A stretch of 64,000 bases of DNA from positions 186,001 to 250,000 of the forward strand of contig JAQIJD010000004.1 in NCBI GenBank assembly GCA_036946415.1, written 5' to 3'. Shown here in pieces: positions 52,416 through 62,649 of the stretch (positions are counted from its first letter, which is position 1; every line of letters starts with the position of its first letter). The notes beneath the pieces were generated by a model. The model was given only the letters and a program-made list of their open reading frames with translations, searched no databases and had not been told where the DNA came from. The DNA is from Sphingomonas_Q fennica_A. GTDB lineage: Bacteria > Pseudomonadota > Alphaproteobacteria > Sphingomonadales > Sphingomonadaceae. The position numbers and the translations under genes are program-made.

Positions 52416-54722
52416 ATGCGCTTGCCGATTGCCGTCAGCCTCGCAGCCCTCGCCGCGGGCACCGCCGCCGCCCAGACCGCGACGCTGCCTGCCGACACCG
52501 TCCAGACCTCCGCGCCCGACGCGACCGCGGCGCCCGCCCCCGATACCGGCGAGGTGGTCATCACCGCGCGGCGCGTGTCCGAGAATCTGCAGGACGTGCC
52601 CGTCGCCGTCACCGCTTTCGGGGCCGCGCAGCTGACGGCGCGCGGCGTCGACACGCTCGATCAGGTCGCCAAGTTCACGCCCAACATCCGCTTCGACGGC
52701 GCGGCCGCGCTGTCCGGCGGCAATTTCAACCCGACGGTGTTCATCCGCGGCGTCGGCCAGAACGATTTCGCGATCTTCTCCGATCCGGGCGTCGGCTTCT
52801 ATGTCGACGACGTCTATTACGCCCGCTCGATCGGCGGCGTGCTGGATGCGATCGATCTGGAAAGCGTGCAGGTGCTGCGCGGGCCGCAGGGCACCTTGTT
52901 CGGCAAGAACACGATCGGCGGCGCGGTGCTCGTCACCACCGGCACGCCCGATCCCAACCAGTTCACCGGCCGCATCGAGGGCGCCTACGGCCGGTTCGAC
53001 CGGATCGACGTGAAGGGCTTCGTCAATATTCCGCTGGCGGCGGACAAAGCGGCGCTGCGCATCTCGGCGGCCTCCATCAACCGCGACGGCTACGTCCGCC
53101 GGCTGGTCGACGGATCGACGCTCGGCAACCGCAATTCGGACACGATCCGCGCCAAGCTGCGCCTGCTGCCGACCGAGCGGCTGACGATCGACTTCAGCGG
53201 CGACTACACCCGCGCGCGCGAGAATTCGGCGCCGTCCAAGCTGCTGGCGGTGGGCAATGCCGCGGCCGGCCTGTCGGGCGTGCCGTTCCTCGTCAACTGG
53301 AACCGGTTCGTGGCGCCGACGCGCGGCATCGTCGCCCCCAACGGGCAGCGCACGGTCAATTCCTCCTTCATCACCGACAGCCCGTTCACCACCTTCGCCA
53401 CCGGCGAGAACCGCAACGACCTCGATCTGTGGGGCGGGCAGGGCATCGTCCGCTACGATCTGGGCGGCGCGGAGCTGAAGTCGATCACCGCCTATCGCGA
53501 CCTGAAGGCGGGCTTCAATCGCGATGGCGACAACACGCCCTTCACCTTCCGCGAAACCGCCAACGACGACAAGCAGTGGCAGTTCAGCCAGGAAGTGCAG
53601 CTGTCCGGCAAGGCGCTGGACGACAGGCTCGGCTACGTCTTCGGCGTCTATTATCTGAAGGAAAAGGCGTCGGACATCGCCCGGGCCGACATCGCCCCCG
53701 GCCTCAACCCCGGCGTGGCGCTGGTGCCGCCCTTCTCGCCGGCGGTGTTCATCCAGAACTATACCAACAATTACTCGATCGCCGCCTACGGCCAGCTGAC
53801 CTACCAGCTGACCGATCAGCTCGGCTTTGAGGTTGGTGGCCGCTGGAGCAAGGACAACAAGATCTTCACGTCGATCAACACCCGCCAGCGCGACAACGTG
53901 ACGTTCATCAACGTGACGCGGGAAGACGACTGGAAGGATTTCACCCCCCATTTCGGCGTGAACTACAAGGCGACCGACGACATCCTCATCTACGGCAGCT
54001 ATTCGCGCGGGTTCAAGCAGGGCGGGTTCAACGGCCGGCCGCTGGCCGGGCCGGAGGAAGTGACGGCCTATGCGCCCGAGACGCTGGATACCTATGAAGC
54101 CGGCATCAAGGCGCAGATCATCGATCGCAAGCTGACCGCCAACCTCGCCTATTTCCACAGCAAATATAATGACATCCAGCTGACGGTGAACCAGACGCCG
54201 CAGAATTTCGTCGCCAATGCGGCGGGCGGCAAGATTGACGGCTTCGAGGCCGAACTGGTGGCGCGGCCCAACCGCTGGTTCAACGCCAACATGTCGGTCG
54301 GCTATCTGGACGCGCGCTACACCTCGGTCGGCCAGGGCCTCGGGCCGACGCAGATCCTGCCGATCACGCTGGCCACCGGCTTCGTCAAGGCGCCGAAGTG
54401 GACGGCGACGGTGGGTGCCGAGGCGCGGCACGAGTTCGACGGCGGCGGCATCGTCGCGCTGCGCGGCGATCTGACGCTCTACAGCCGCATCTATCACGAT
54501 GTGGCGAACACGCCGATCATCACCGACGACGGCTATACGATCTCCAACGCGCGGATCAGCTACACGCTGCCAGGCAATGCGATCGAGGTCGCGGCCTTCG
54601 TCAACAATCTGACGAACACGCTCTACCTCCTGTCGGGCAACGCCTCGCCCGGCTTCGGTCTCGCCGAAGCCTCCTACGGCCGCCCGCGCGAATGGGGCGT
54701 CTCGGCCAGCTACCGCTTCTGA
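52416..54722 (+). CDS. TonB-dependent outer-membrane receptor, 768 aa
   Basis: Signal peptide (AVSLAALAAGTAAAQ), plug with GEVVITARRVSENLQDVPVA, VGFYVDDVYYARS and ESVQVLRGPQGTLFGKNTIG, and a barrel ending PREWGVSASYRF with terminal phenylalanine. It resembles the receptor at 41382-43820 in overall type but is clearly different in sequence. AGGGAG at about 52403 favours ATG 52416; ATG 52395 (overlapping the marR stop) is an alternative. The ligand is unknown. Confidence 0.93.
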   Translation: MRLPIAVSLAALAAGTAAAQTATLPADTVQTSAPDATAAPAPDTGEVVITARRVSENLQDVPVAVTAFGAAQLTARGVDTLDQVAKFTPNIRFDGAAALSGGNFNPTVFIRGVGQNDFAIFSDPGVGFYVDDVYYARSIGGVLDAIDLESVQVLRGPQGTLFGKNTIGGAVLVTTGTPDPNQFTGRIEGAYGRFDRIDVKGFVNIPLAADKAALRISAASINRDGYVRRLVDGSTLGNRNSDTIRAKLRLLPTERLTIDFSGDYTRARENSAPSKLLAVGNAAAGLSGVPFLVNWNRFVAPTRGIVAPNGQRTVNSSFITDSPFTTFATGENRNDLDLWGGQGIVRYDLGGAELKSITAYRDLKAGFNRDGDNTPFTFRETANDDKQWQFSQEVQLSGKALDDRLGYVFGVYYLKEKASDIARADIAPGLNPGVALVPPFSPAVFIQNYTNNYSIAAYGQLTYQLTDQLGFEVGGRWSKDNKIFTSINTRQRDNVTFINVTREDDWKDFTPHFGVNYKATDDILIYGSYSRGFKQGGFNGRPLAGPEEVTAYAPETLDTYEAGIKAQIIDRKLTANLAYFHSKYNDIQLTVNQTPQNFVANAAGGKIDGFEAELVARPNRWFNANMSVGYLDARYTSVGQGLGPTQILPITLATGFVKAPKWTATVGAEARHEFDGGGIVALRGDLTLYSRIYHDVANTPIITDDGYTISNARISYTLPGNAIEVAAFVNNLTNTLYLLSGNASPGFGLAEASYGRPREWGVSASYRF

Positions 54723-54747
54723 CGAGGCGGGCGGGTGCGGGCGGCGA

Positions 54748-57537
54748 TCAGGCCGCCCGCGCCACCCGCCGGTCGCCCCCGTCCGCGGCGGCGAGCAGCA
54801 GGCGCTCCAGCGTCTTCAACCGGCCGGGGGCGGTGATCTTGTCGCCGGTCAGATCGGTCAGATAGAAGACGTCGACCGCGCGCTCGCCATAGGTGGCGAT
54901 GTGCGCCGAGTGGATCGTCACCCGCGATTCGAACAGCGCATGCGCCAGCGCGTTGAGCAGCGCCGGCCGATCGCGCGCATGCACCTCCACCACCGTGGTG
55001 CGGTTGGAGGCGCGATTGTCGATCAGAACATTGGGTTCGATCGCGAACGCCTCCGCCCGCATCCGCGACAGCGGCTTGGCGGCGAGGCGATCGGCCATGC
55101 GGTTGCGATCCGACAGCGTCTCGCGGATGCCGGCGCGCAGCCGTTCCAGCCGGCGGGGATCGGCGAAGGGGCCGCCCAGCGGATCCTGCACCAGGAAATT
55201 GTCGATCGCCATGCCGTCGCGCGTGGTGTGGATGCGCGCGTCGATGATGCTGCCGCCGGCGAGGTGGATTGCGCCGGCGATGCGGTAGAACAGCCCGGGG
55301 TGATCGGAGGCGTAGATGGTGACGAGCGTGGCGCCGCGCGCGTCGTCGGCATCGGTGGCGATCGACAGGCGATCGTCGCCGGCATTGGCAGCGGCGATGG
55401 TGCGGGCATTGCTCTCCAGCACGTCCAGCCCCTCGGCCACCCAATAGCTTTCGGGCATGCGGCGGACGAAGCCGTCCATCGCCTCGGCCGGCCAGCCCAG
55501 CCGGTCCGCCAGATCGCGCTGCTTGGCCTCGACCCGCTCGCGCCGGCCGCGCTGCTTGTGGCCAAGCCGCAGCACCTCCTCCGCGCCGTCGTAGAGATCG
55601 CCCAGCAGCTGGCGCTTCCAGTCGTTCCACACGCCGGGGCCGACCGCGGCGATATCGACCACCGTCAGCAGGTAGAGCAGCCGCAGCCGTTCCGGGCTCT
55701 GCACCTCGGCGGCGAAATCGATCATCGTCTTGAAGTCGGACAGGTCGCGCTTGAAGGCGGTGGCGGACATCAGCAGGTGATAGCGGACCAGCCAGGCGAC
55801 CGTCTCGGTCTCGGCAGCGGTCAGGCCGAAGCGCGGGCAGAGCCGCTCGGCCACTTCCGCCCCCAGGATGCTGTGGTCGCCGCCGCGGCCCTTGGCGATA
55901 TCGTGCAGCAGCACCGCCACGTAGAGCACGCGGCGCGAGATCACCTGTTCCATCAGCGCCGTCGCCAGCGGCAGCGCCTCCTCGCGCAGGCCGCGATCGA
56001 TCCTGGACAGCAGGCCGACGGCGCGCACGGTATGCTCGTCCACCGTATAATGGTGATACATGTCGAACTGCATCTGCGCGACGACGCGGCCGAAATCGGG
56101 CACGAAGCGGCCGAACACGCCCGCCTCGTTCATCCAGCGCAGCACCGTCTCGGGATCGCGCGGGCTGGTCAGCACGGCGAGGAAGAAGGCGTTGGCGCGG
56201 GGATCGGCGCGGACGCGATTGTCGATCAGCCGCATGTCGCGCGTCGCCTGGCGCAGCGTCAGCGGATGGATCTCCACCTCGTGCGCGTCCGCCACCGCGA
56301 AGAGTTGCAGCAGGCGGACGGGATCGGCGGTGAAGAAATCGTCGGACGGCGCCGCCAGCCGGCCGCGATCGAGCACGAAGCCGTCCAGCTTCCGCCGCCG
56401 GCGGCGCAGCCCCGGCAGCCGGTCCAGCCCGAAGCGGCGGCCGCGCGCGGCGAACGTCTCGTCGAGATGCGCCAGGAACAAGCCGGTCAGGTCGCCCACC
56501 TGTTTCGCGGTCAGGAAATAATGCTTCATGAACCGTTCGACCGCGGCGCGGCCGGGGCGCGCGGCATAGCCCATCCGCTCGGCGATCTCGGACTGGACGT
56601 CGAAGGTCAGCCGGTCCTCGGCGCGGTTCGTCAGGATGTGGAGGTGGCAGCGCACCGCCCACAGGAAATTCTCGGCGCGCGCGAAGCGGCGCTGCTCCTC
56701 GCGCGTCAGGAGGCCTGCCGTCACCAGTTCGCCCACCGAATGGACGCGGTTGACGTATTTGCCGATCCAGAACAGCGCGTGCAGATCGCGCAGGCCGCCC
56801 TTGCCTTCCTTCAGATTGGGTTCGACGACGTAGCGGCTGTCGCCCATCCGCTCGTGCCGGGCGTTGCGCTCGCCCAGCTTCTCGGTGACGAAGGCGGCGG
56901 CGGTGCCGGCCACCACCTCCCGGTCGAAGCGGGTGGAGGCTTCCTCGAACAGCGCCTGATCGCCCCACACGTAGCGCGATTCGAGCAATGCGGTACGGAT
57001 GGTGAGATCGCTTTTCGCCATCCGCACCACATCGTCGAGCGAGCGGCTGGAATGGCCGACCTTCAATCCCAGATCCCACAGCATGTAGAGCAGGCTTTCG
57101 ATCACCTGCTCGCTCCACGGCGTCTGCTTCCACGGCGTCAGGAAGGCGATGTCGATGTCCGAATGGAGCGCCATCTCGCCGCGGCCGTAGCCGCCGACCG
57201 CCGCCAGCGTCAGCCGCTCGGCCGCGGTCGGGTTGTTGAGCGGGTGGAGATGGGTGACGGCATATTCCAGCGCCAGCCGCAGCAGCTGATCGGTCAGATA
57301 GGCATAGGCCGCCGCCGTCTCGCTGCCGCGGGTGGGGTTGGCGGCCAGCCGGCGCGCGATCTCCGCCCGGCCGTGGGCCAGCGCCTCGCGCAGCACCGGC
57401 GTCGCCGCGGTGCGCAGCATCGCCCCCGTCGCCCCACCGGCGGCGATCGCCGCCAGCCGGTCGGCGGTCGCGCGGCGATCGATGATCGCGCGACGATGGG
57501 GGATATTGTCGAAACGGGTGGCCATCATCCTGTCCAT
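54748..57537 (-). CDS. glnD: [Protein-PII] uridylyltransferase/uridylyl-removing enzyme
   Basis: Nitrogen sensor that uridylylates and deuridylylates PII. Order: nucleotidyltransferase site GGYGRGEMALHSDIDIAF (about 117-134), GlnD PII-uridylyltransferase domain, HD domain VAVLLHDIAKGRGGDHS, and two C-terminal ACT domains (starting LVTIYASDHPGLFYRI and VVEVHARDRPALLNAL). ATG at 57537 (MDRMMATRFDNIP) is used; a TTG at 57639 overlapping the upstream stop would add 34 low-complexity residues and looks unlikely. Downstream of the exonuclease gene on the same strand. Confidence 0.92.
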   Translation of the reverse strand: MDRMMATRFDNIPHRRAIIDRRATADRLAAIAAGGATGAMLRTAATPVLREALAHGRAEIARRLAANPTRGSETAAAYAYLTDQLLRLALEYAVTHLHPLNNPTAAERLTLAAVGGYGRGEMALHSDIDIAFLTPWKQTPWSEQVIESLLYMLWDLGLKVGHSSRSLDDVVRMAKSDLTIRTALLESRYVWGDQALFEEASTRFDREVVAGTAAAFVTEKLGERNARHERMGDSRYVVEPNLKEGKGGLRDLHALFWIGKYVNRVHSVGELVTAGLLTREEQRRFARAENFLWAVRCHLHILTNRAEDRLTFDVQSEIAERMGYAARPGRAAVERFMKHYFLTAKQVGDLTGLFLAHLDETFAARGRRFGLDRLPGLRRRRRKLDGFVLDRGRLAAPSDDFFTADPVRLLQLFAVADAHEVEIHPLTLRQATRDMRLIDNRVRADPRANAFFLAVLTSPRDPETVLRWMNEAGVFGRFVPDFGRVVAQMQFDMYHHYTVDEHTVRAVGLLSRIDRGLREEALPLATALMEQVISRRVLYVAVLLHDIAKGRGGDHSILGAEVAERLCPRFGLTAAETETVAWLVRYHLLMSATAFKRDLSDFKTMIDFAAEVQSPERLRLLYLLTVVDIAAVGPGVWNDWKRQLLGDLYDGAEEVLRLGHKQRGRRERVEAKQRDLADRLGWPAEAMDGFVRRMPESYWVAEGLDVLESNARTIAAANAGDDRLSIATDADDARGATLVTIYASDHPGLFYRIAGAIHLAGGSIIDARIHTTRDGMAIDNFLVQDPLGGPFADPRRLERLRAGIRETLSDRNRMADRLAAKPLSRMRAEAFAIEPNVLIDNRASNRTTVVEVHARDRPALLNALAHALFESRVTIHSAHIATYGERAVDVFYLTDLTGDKITAPGRLKTLERLLLAAADGGDRRVARAA

Positions 57538-57635
57538 CTGGCCCGGTGCGGCGCCCGCGCCAAGGGGCGCGGCCGATTCGGGTTCCGGCGCGCTTCCTGC
57601 CACAGGATCGATTGCGGGTGGGTTAAGCGGACGGA

Positions 57636-58637
57636 TCAATCGTCGTCCTCGTCCTCATAGCCGACCAGCGCCAGCGCCCGCGCCTTGATCTGGCGGGTCA
57701 TGCACCAATGGACCAGCGCCTCCTCGCGCCCGTGCGTCACCCACACTTCGGCGGGGGCGACCTCGCGGATCGTGTCGGTCAGTTCGTCCCAGTCGGCATG
57801 GTCGGAGATGACGAGCGGCAGCTCGACGTTCTTCTGCCGCGCGCGCTGGCGGACGCGCATCCACCCGCTCGCCATCGCGGTGATCGGATCGGGCAGGCGG
57901 CGCGACCAGCGGTCGTTGAGCGCGGAGGGCGGCGCCATCACCACGGCGCCTGCCATCTCGGCAGGCTTGAGGCCCGCGGCCGGGACCAGCTCCCCGAGCG
58001 CTATGCCGTGATCGCGATAGAGGTCGCACAATTTCTGGAGCGCGCCGTGGATGAAGATCGGTGCGTCATGCCCCCGCCCGCGCAATTCCATGATGACGCG
58101 CTGCGCCTTGCCCAGCGCATAGGCGCCGACCAGCACGCAACGATCGGGATTGGCGTGGAGCGTGGCGAGCAGGCGGTCCATCTCGGCGGCGGCATCGGGG
58201 TGGCGGAAGACGGGCAGGCCGAACGTCGCCTCGGTGATGAAGATGTCGCAGGGCACCGGCTCGAACGGCGCGCAGGTGGGATCGGGGCGGCGCTTGTAAT
58301 CGCCCGAGACGACGACGCGCTCGCCGCCCTTCTCCAGCACGATCTGCGCGGAACCCAGGACGTGGCCGGCGGGGACGAAACTCACCTCCATGTCGCCCAG
58401 CCTCAGGCTTTCGCCATAGGCCACCGGCTGGCCGTTCTGCGGGCCGTAGCGGACGGCCATGATCGCCAGCGTCTCCGCCGTCGCCAGCACCGCGCCATGG
58501 CCGCCGCGGGCGTGATCGGCATGGCCGTGGGTGACGAGGGCGCGGGCCACCGGCTGCGAGGGATCGATCCACATATCGACATGCGGAAGATACAGGCCGG
58601 TCGGGTGCGGCTCGATCCAGGAAGCGAGGCGGGGCAT
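57636..58637 (-). CDS. Ligase-associated DNA exonuclease (metallo-beta-lactamase/beta-CASP fold)
   Basis: 333 residues with the metallo-beta-lactamase signature THGHADHARGGHG, FVPAGHVLGSAQI, VVSGDYKRR and the beta-CASP stretch VISDHADWDELTDTI, WVTHGREEAL. This is the exonuclease usually encoded beside an ATP-dependent DNA ligase and a DEXH helicase. The ATG at 58637 (MPRLASWIEPHP) is the family start. The helicase is here, divergent, but the ligase is not in the window. Confidence 0.9.
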   Translation of the reverse strand: MPRLASWIEPHPTGLYLPHVDMWIDPSQPVARALVTHGHADHARGGHGAVLATAETLAIMAVRYGPQNGQPVAYGESLRLGDMEVSFVPAGHVLGSAQIVLEKGGERVVVSGDYKRRPDPTCAPFEPVPCDIFITEATFGLPVFRHPDAAAEMDRLLATLHANPDRCVLVGAYALGKAQRVIMELRGRGHDAPIFIHGALQKLCDLYRDHGIALGELVPAAGLKPAEMAGAVVMAPPSALNDRWSRRLPDPITAMASGWMRVRQRARQKNVELPLVISDHADWDELTDTIREVAPAEVWVTHGREEALVHWCMTRQIKARALALVGYEDEDDD

Positions 58638-58741
58638 CGCCAGCAAGATGATCGCCGGGCGGACAAGGTTCCGGACCATGCACGGATCGTGGCGGCGGCC
58701 AGGGCGTTCACGACGGGATCGGTCAAGGAAAGGATACCGCC

Positions 58742-58924
58742 ATGGACGGCGCATTGGGGATTACCGCATTCTTGGGCGGCCTGCTGCTGGCAGCGGTGCT
58801 GCTGTTCGCGATGCTGCGCAACCGCAAGCGCACGCCCGCCGAAAAGGCGCGGACCGAAGCGGCGACGCACGATCTCTACGCCCGCGAGGATCGCGACGCC
58901 AAGCGCAACGAGGTGGCGCCGTAA
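58742..58924 (+). CDS. Small single-pass membrane protein, 60 aa
   Basis: One N-terminal hydrophobic helix (ITAFLGGLLLAAVLLFAML) followed by a charged tail (RNRKRTPAEKARTEAATHDL). A ribosome site AAGGA lies about nine bases upstream. It ends 10 bases before the helicase start, so it probably shares its transcript. No family recognised. Confidence 0.7.
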   Translation: MDGALGITAFLGGLLLAAVLLFAMLRNRKRTPAEKARTEAATHDLYAREDRDAKRNEVAP

Positions 58925-58934
58925 TCGCCCCGCG

Positions 58935-61365
58935 ATGACGGACGATCCGGCGGGGCCGCCGCCCCTGCCGGCGGCGATCGAGGGCTGGTTCGATCGCCGC
59001 GGCTGGCGGCCCCGCCGCTACCAGATGGAGATGTGGGCGGCGGCGCGCGCCGGCCGCCATGCCCTGCTCGTCGCCCCCACCGGCGCGGGCAAGACGCTCG
59101 CCGGCTTCCTCCCCAGCCTGGTCGATCTGATCGAGCGGCCGACCGAGGGGCTGCACACGCTCTACGTCTCGCCGCTCAAGGCGCTGGCGATCGACGTGCA
59201 GCGCAACCTGATCGATCCCGTCACCGAAATGGGCCTCGACATCCGCGTCGAGAGCCGCACCGGCGATACGCCGTCGGACCGCAAGGCGCGGCAGCGCGCG
59301 CGCCCCCCCGCAAATGCTGCTGACGACGCCCGAATCGCTCAGCCTGCTGCTCAGTCATGCCGACAGCGCGACGCTGTTCGCCGGCTTGCAGGCGGTGGTG
59401 GTGGACGAGGTCCACGCCTTCGCCAGCGGCAAGCGCGGCGATCTGCTCAGCCTCTGCCTCGCCCGCCTCCAGCGGCTGGCACCGTCCCTGCGACGTGTCG
59501 CCCTCTCCGCCACCGTCGCCGATGCCGATGCCTATCGGGCGTGGCTGGCGCCCGATGGCGACATCGATCGGGTGGCGCTGGTGCGGGGCGATCCGGGGGC
59601 CGATCCCGACATCCGCATCCTGCTGCCCGAGGGGCGCGTGCCCTGGTCGGGCCATTCGGGGCGCTATGCGGCGCAACAAGTGATGGCGGAGATCGCCGCG
59701 CATCGCACGACGATCGTCTTCTGCAACACCCGCAGTCTCGCCGAGCTGATCTTCCAGGATCTGTGGGCGGTCAACGACGCCTCGCTGCCGATCGGCATCC
59801 ACCACGGTTCGCTCTCGATCGAGGCGCGGCGCAAGGTGGAAGCGGCGATGGCGGCGGGGCGCCTGCGCGGCCTCGTCGCCACCGCCAGCCTCGATCTGGG
59901 GGTCGACTGGGGGGACGTCGATCTCGTCATCCAGATGGGCGCGCCAAAGGGGTCTTCGCGCCTGCTCCAGCGGATCGGCCGCGCCAACCACCGGCTGGAC
60001 GAGCCGAGCCGGGCGATGATCGTGCCGGGCAACCGCTTCGAATATCTGGAAGCGCGCGCCGCGCTCGACGCGGTCGAGGGTGGCGAGCTGGATGCCGAGA
60101 TCTTCCGCCCCGGCAGCCTCGACGTGCTCGCCCAGCATGTCATGGCCTGCGCCTGCGCCGCCCCCTTCGCCGAGGCCGAGATGCTGGACGAGGTGCGCTC
60201 CGCTTTGCCCTATTCGGCGCTGACGGCGGAGGTGTTCGCCCGCGTCCTGGGCTTCATCGCCACCGGCGGCTATGCGCTGAAGGCCTACGACCGCTTCCAG
60301 CGGCTGACGCAGGACAAGGACGGGCTGTGGCGGCTCAGCCACCCGCGCTTCGCCGCCCAGCACCGGCTGAATGCGGGGATCATCGTGGAAGCGACGATGC
60401 TCACCGTCCGCTTCCGCAACGGCCGCGGCCTCGGCAAGGTGGAAGAGGCGTTCGCCGCGACGCTGGCGCCGGGCGACACCTTCTTCTTCGCTGGCCTCAG
60501 CCTGGAGGTGGAGCGGATCGACGGTGAGGATCTGCTGGTGAAGGCCACCAGCCGCCCGGCACGCATCCCCACCTACGGCGGATCGCGCATGCCGCTGTCC
60601 ACCAACCTCGCCGATCGCGTCCGCCGCTTCCTCGCCACGCCCGCCGAATGGGCGCGCTTTCCGGACGACGTGCGCGATTGGCTGGAGGTGCAGCAGGCGC
60701 GCTCCGTATTGCCCGAGCCGGGGGAGCTGCTGGTCGAAACCTTCCCGCGCGAGGGGCGGCATTATATGGTCGCCTACAGTTTCGAAGGGTGGAACGCGCA
60801 TCAGTCGCTCGGCATGCTCATCACCCGGCGGATGGAGACGGCCGGACTGCAACCGACCGGCTTCGTCTCCAACGATTATGCCATCGCCACCTACGGGCTG
60901 AAGCCGATCGAGGATCCGGCCGCCCTCTTCTCCGGCGACATCCTTGAGCATGAGTTCGTCGAGTGGGTGCAATCCTCGCACCTGCTGAAGCGCGCCTTCC
61001 GCGAGGTGGCGGTGATCGGCGGGCTGGTCGAACGCCAGCACCCCGGCAAGCGCAAGACCGGCCGGCAGGTGACCTTCTCGACCGACCTCATCTACGACGT
61101 GCTGCGACGCTACGAGCCCGATCACCTGATGCTGCGCGCCGCGTGGGAGGATGCGCGCGCGCGGATGACCGATGTCGGCCGGCTCGCCGCCCTGCTCGAT
61201 CGCGCGCAGGGCACGATCGTCCACCGCGCGCTGACCCGCGTCTCGCCACTGGCGGTGCCGGTGCTGGTGCTGATCGGGCGCGAGCGGATCGCGACCGGCC
61301 TTGCCGACGATGCCGTGCTGATCGAGGCGGAGGCGCTGGCGCAGGATGCGATGCGGCTGGACTGA
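58935..61365 (+). CDS. Ligase-associated DNA damage response DEXH-box helicase (Lhr-like), frameshifted
   Basis: Superfamily 2 helicase of about 809 residues: YQMEMWAAARAGRHALLVAP, motif I TGAGKT, motif II DEVHAFASGKRG, motif III LSATVAD, motif VI QRIGRANHRLDEPS, and a C-terminal domain with MVAYSFEGWNAHQSLG. The frame breaks in a run of seven C at 59303-59309: after RARPP the conserved QMLLTTPESLSLLLSH is in the next frame. Removing one base makes it complete. It is divergent from the exonuclease gene with which it normally works. Confidence 0.88.
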
Positions 61366-61386
61366 AGGAATGTTGATGACAGAAGG

Positions 61387-62085
61387 ATGACGGCGGACCA
61401 TGGCCGGGCGATGCGTTTTGCCTGCCTTGCCGCCCTCGCCCTCGTTGCCGCCCCCGCCGCGGCAGAAACGACGCAGGACCAGCGCGTCTGGTTCAACGCC
61501 ACCTGGATGGGATCGATCTCGGGCAATCTCGTCGGCTTCGCCGAGGTGCAGCCGCGCAGCGGTGACGGCCTGTCGCGGCTCGACCAGATCATCCTGCGCC
61601 CGGCGATCGGCTGGCGGATCGGCAAGGCGCTGACCGTCTATCAGGGCTATGCGCGCGTCATCAATCCGGTCGACGGCGGGCCGGACCTGAAGGAGCATCG
61701 CAGCTTCCAGCAGGTGAGCTGGACGCCGTTCAGCGGCCGCGCCGCCGAGGTCCAGTCGCGCACCCGACTCGAACAGCGCTTGCGGGCGGACGGCGGCGAC
61801 ACCGGCTGGCGCGCGCGCGAGATGCTGCGCTACGAACATGCGCTCAGCGGCCGGCAGGGCGATCTGGCGGCGCTCGTCTATGGCGAGCTGTTCGTGGCGC
61901 TGAACGATACCGACTGGGGGGCACGGCGCGGCTTCGACCAGGCGCGGAGCTTCGTGGGCGTTGAAGTGCCGCTCGGCGGCCGCTCCACCGCCGAGATCGG
62001 CTACCTCAACCAGACGATCGACCGGACGCGGGGCCGCACGCAGGTGAACCACGTCGCCTCGATCACCCTCTTCTGGCGGCCCTGA
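61387..62085 (+). CDS. DUF2490 outer-membrane-like protein
   Basis: 232 residues with a signal peptide (FACLAALALVAAPAAA), then a beta-rich domain: QRVWFNATWMGSISGNLVGF, QIILRPAIGWRIG, LTVYQGYAR, RTRLEQRL and the end HVASITLFWRP with alternating hydrophobic residues. This matches DUF2490 proteins, thought to be small outer-membrane barrels. The start could also be ATG 61411, directly at the signal peptide. No known function. Confidence 0.82.
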   Translation: MTADHGRAMRFACLAALALVAAPAAAETTQDQRVWFNATWMGSISGNLVGFAEVQPRSGDGLSRLDQIILRPAIGWRIGKALTVYQGYARVINPVDGGPDLKEHRSFQQVSWTPFSGRAAEVQSRTRLEQRLRADGGDTGWRAREMLRYEHALSGRQGDLAALVYGELFVALNDTDWGARRGFDQARSFVGVEVPLGGRSTAEIGYLNQTIDRTRGRTQVNHVASITLFWRP

Positions 62086-62126
62086 CGCCCGTTGCGATGG
62101 TGGGTATGCCACCGTAAGGATCGGGC

Positions 62127-62585
62127 ATGGCGGCCGACGAGGACATCAGCGAATTGCCGGAAGCGGTGGCGATCCGCGATCTGGGCGATATCGTCGGCTT
62201 TCACATCCGCCTCGCCCATGGCGCGGTCTACCGCCATTTCACCGAGACCTTCTCCGACCTCGGCCTGACGCAGAAGCAGACGGCGGTGCTGTGGCTGCTC
62301 GACGCGCGTCCCGGCGTCACCCAGAGCCAGCTTGCGCGCGAATTGCAGATGGACCGGGCGACGATGATGGCGATCGTCAACCGGCTGGAGGCGCGCGGCT
62401 ATCTGCGCCGGGCGGGGCTGGGGCAGGACCGGCGCCAGCGGACGATCGAGCTGCTGCCCGCCGGCCGGAGTGCGCTGGCCGAGGCGCGCGCCGCGATCCA
62501 GGCGCACGAACATTGGATCAAGTCCCGCTTCACCCCGCGCGAGGTGCGCACGCTGGTGACGCTGCTGGAACGAATCCACGGCTGA
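62127..62585 (+). CDS. MarR-family transcriptional regulator, 152 aa
   Basis: Winged-helix protein: LTQKQTAVLWLLDARPGVTQ, LARELQMDRATMMAIVNRLE and wing RRAGLGQDRRQRTIEL. It is a single gene between DUF2490 and sodC. No specific target can be proposed. It lacks the N-terminal cysteine of OhrR. Confidence 0.85.
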   Translation: MAADEDISELPEAVAIRDLGDIVGFHIRLAHGAVYRHFTETFSDLGLTQKQTAVLWLLDARPGVTQSQLARELQMDRATMMAIVNRLEARGYLRRAGLGQDRRQRTIELLPAGRSALAEARAAIQAHEHWIKSRFTPREVRTLVTLLERIHG

Positions 62586-62649
62586 TCCGGAACAATCGCC
62601 GTCCCCGAGCATCGTGCAGCCATTGTCCCGTCACGCCGGAGCCGATTCC

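Noticed and set aside
57538..57639. 34-residue N-terminal extension of GlnD from a TTG start
   Set aside because: Residues are low-complexity Pro/Ala/Gly, the start is TTG, and the family N-terminus matches the later ATG region. It remains possible because TTG overlaps the upstream stop.
59221..62112. A 963-codon antisense frame over the helicase and DUF2490 genes
   Set aside because: It crosses two well-supported plus-strand genes and shows only shadow-type composition.
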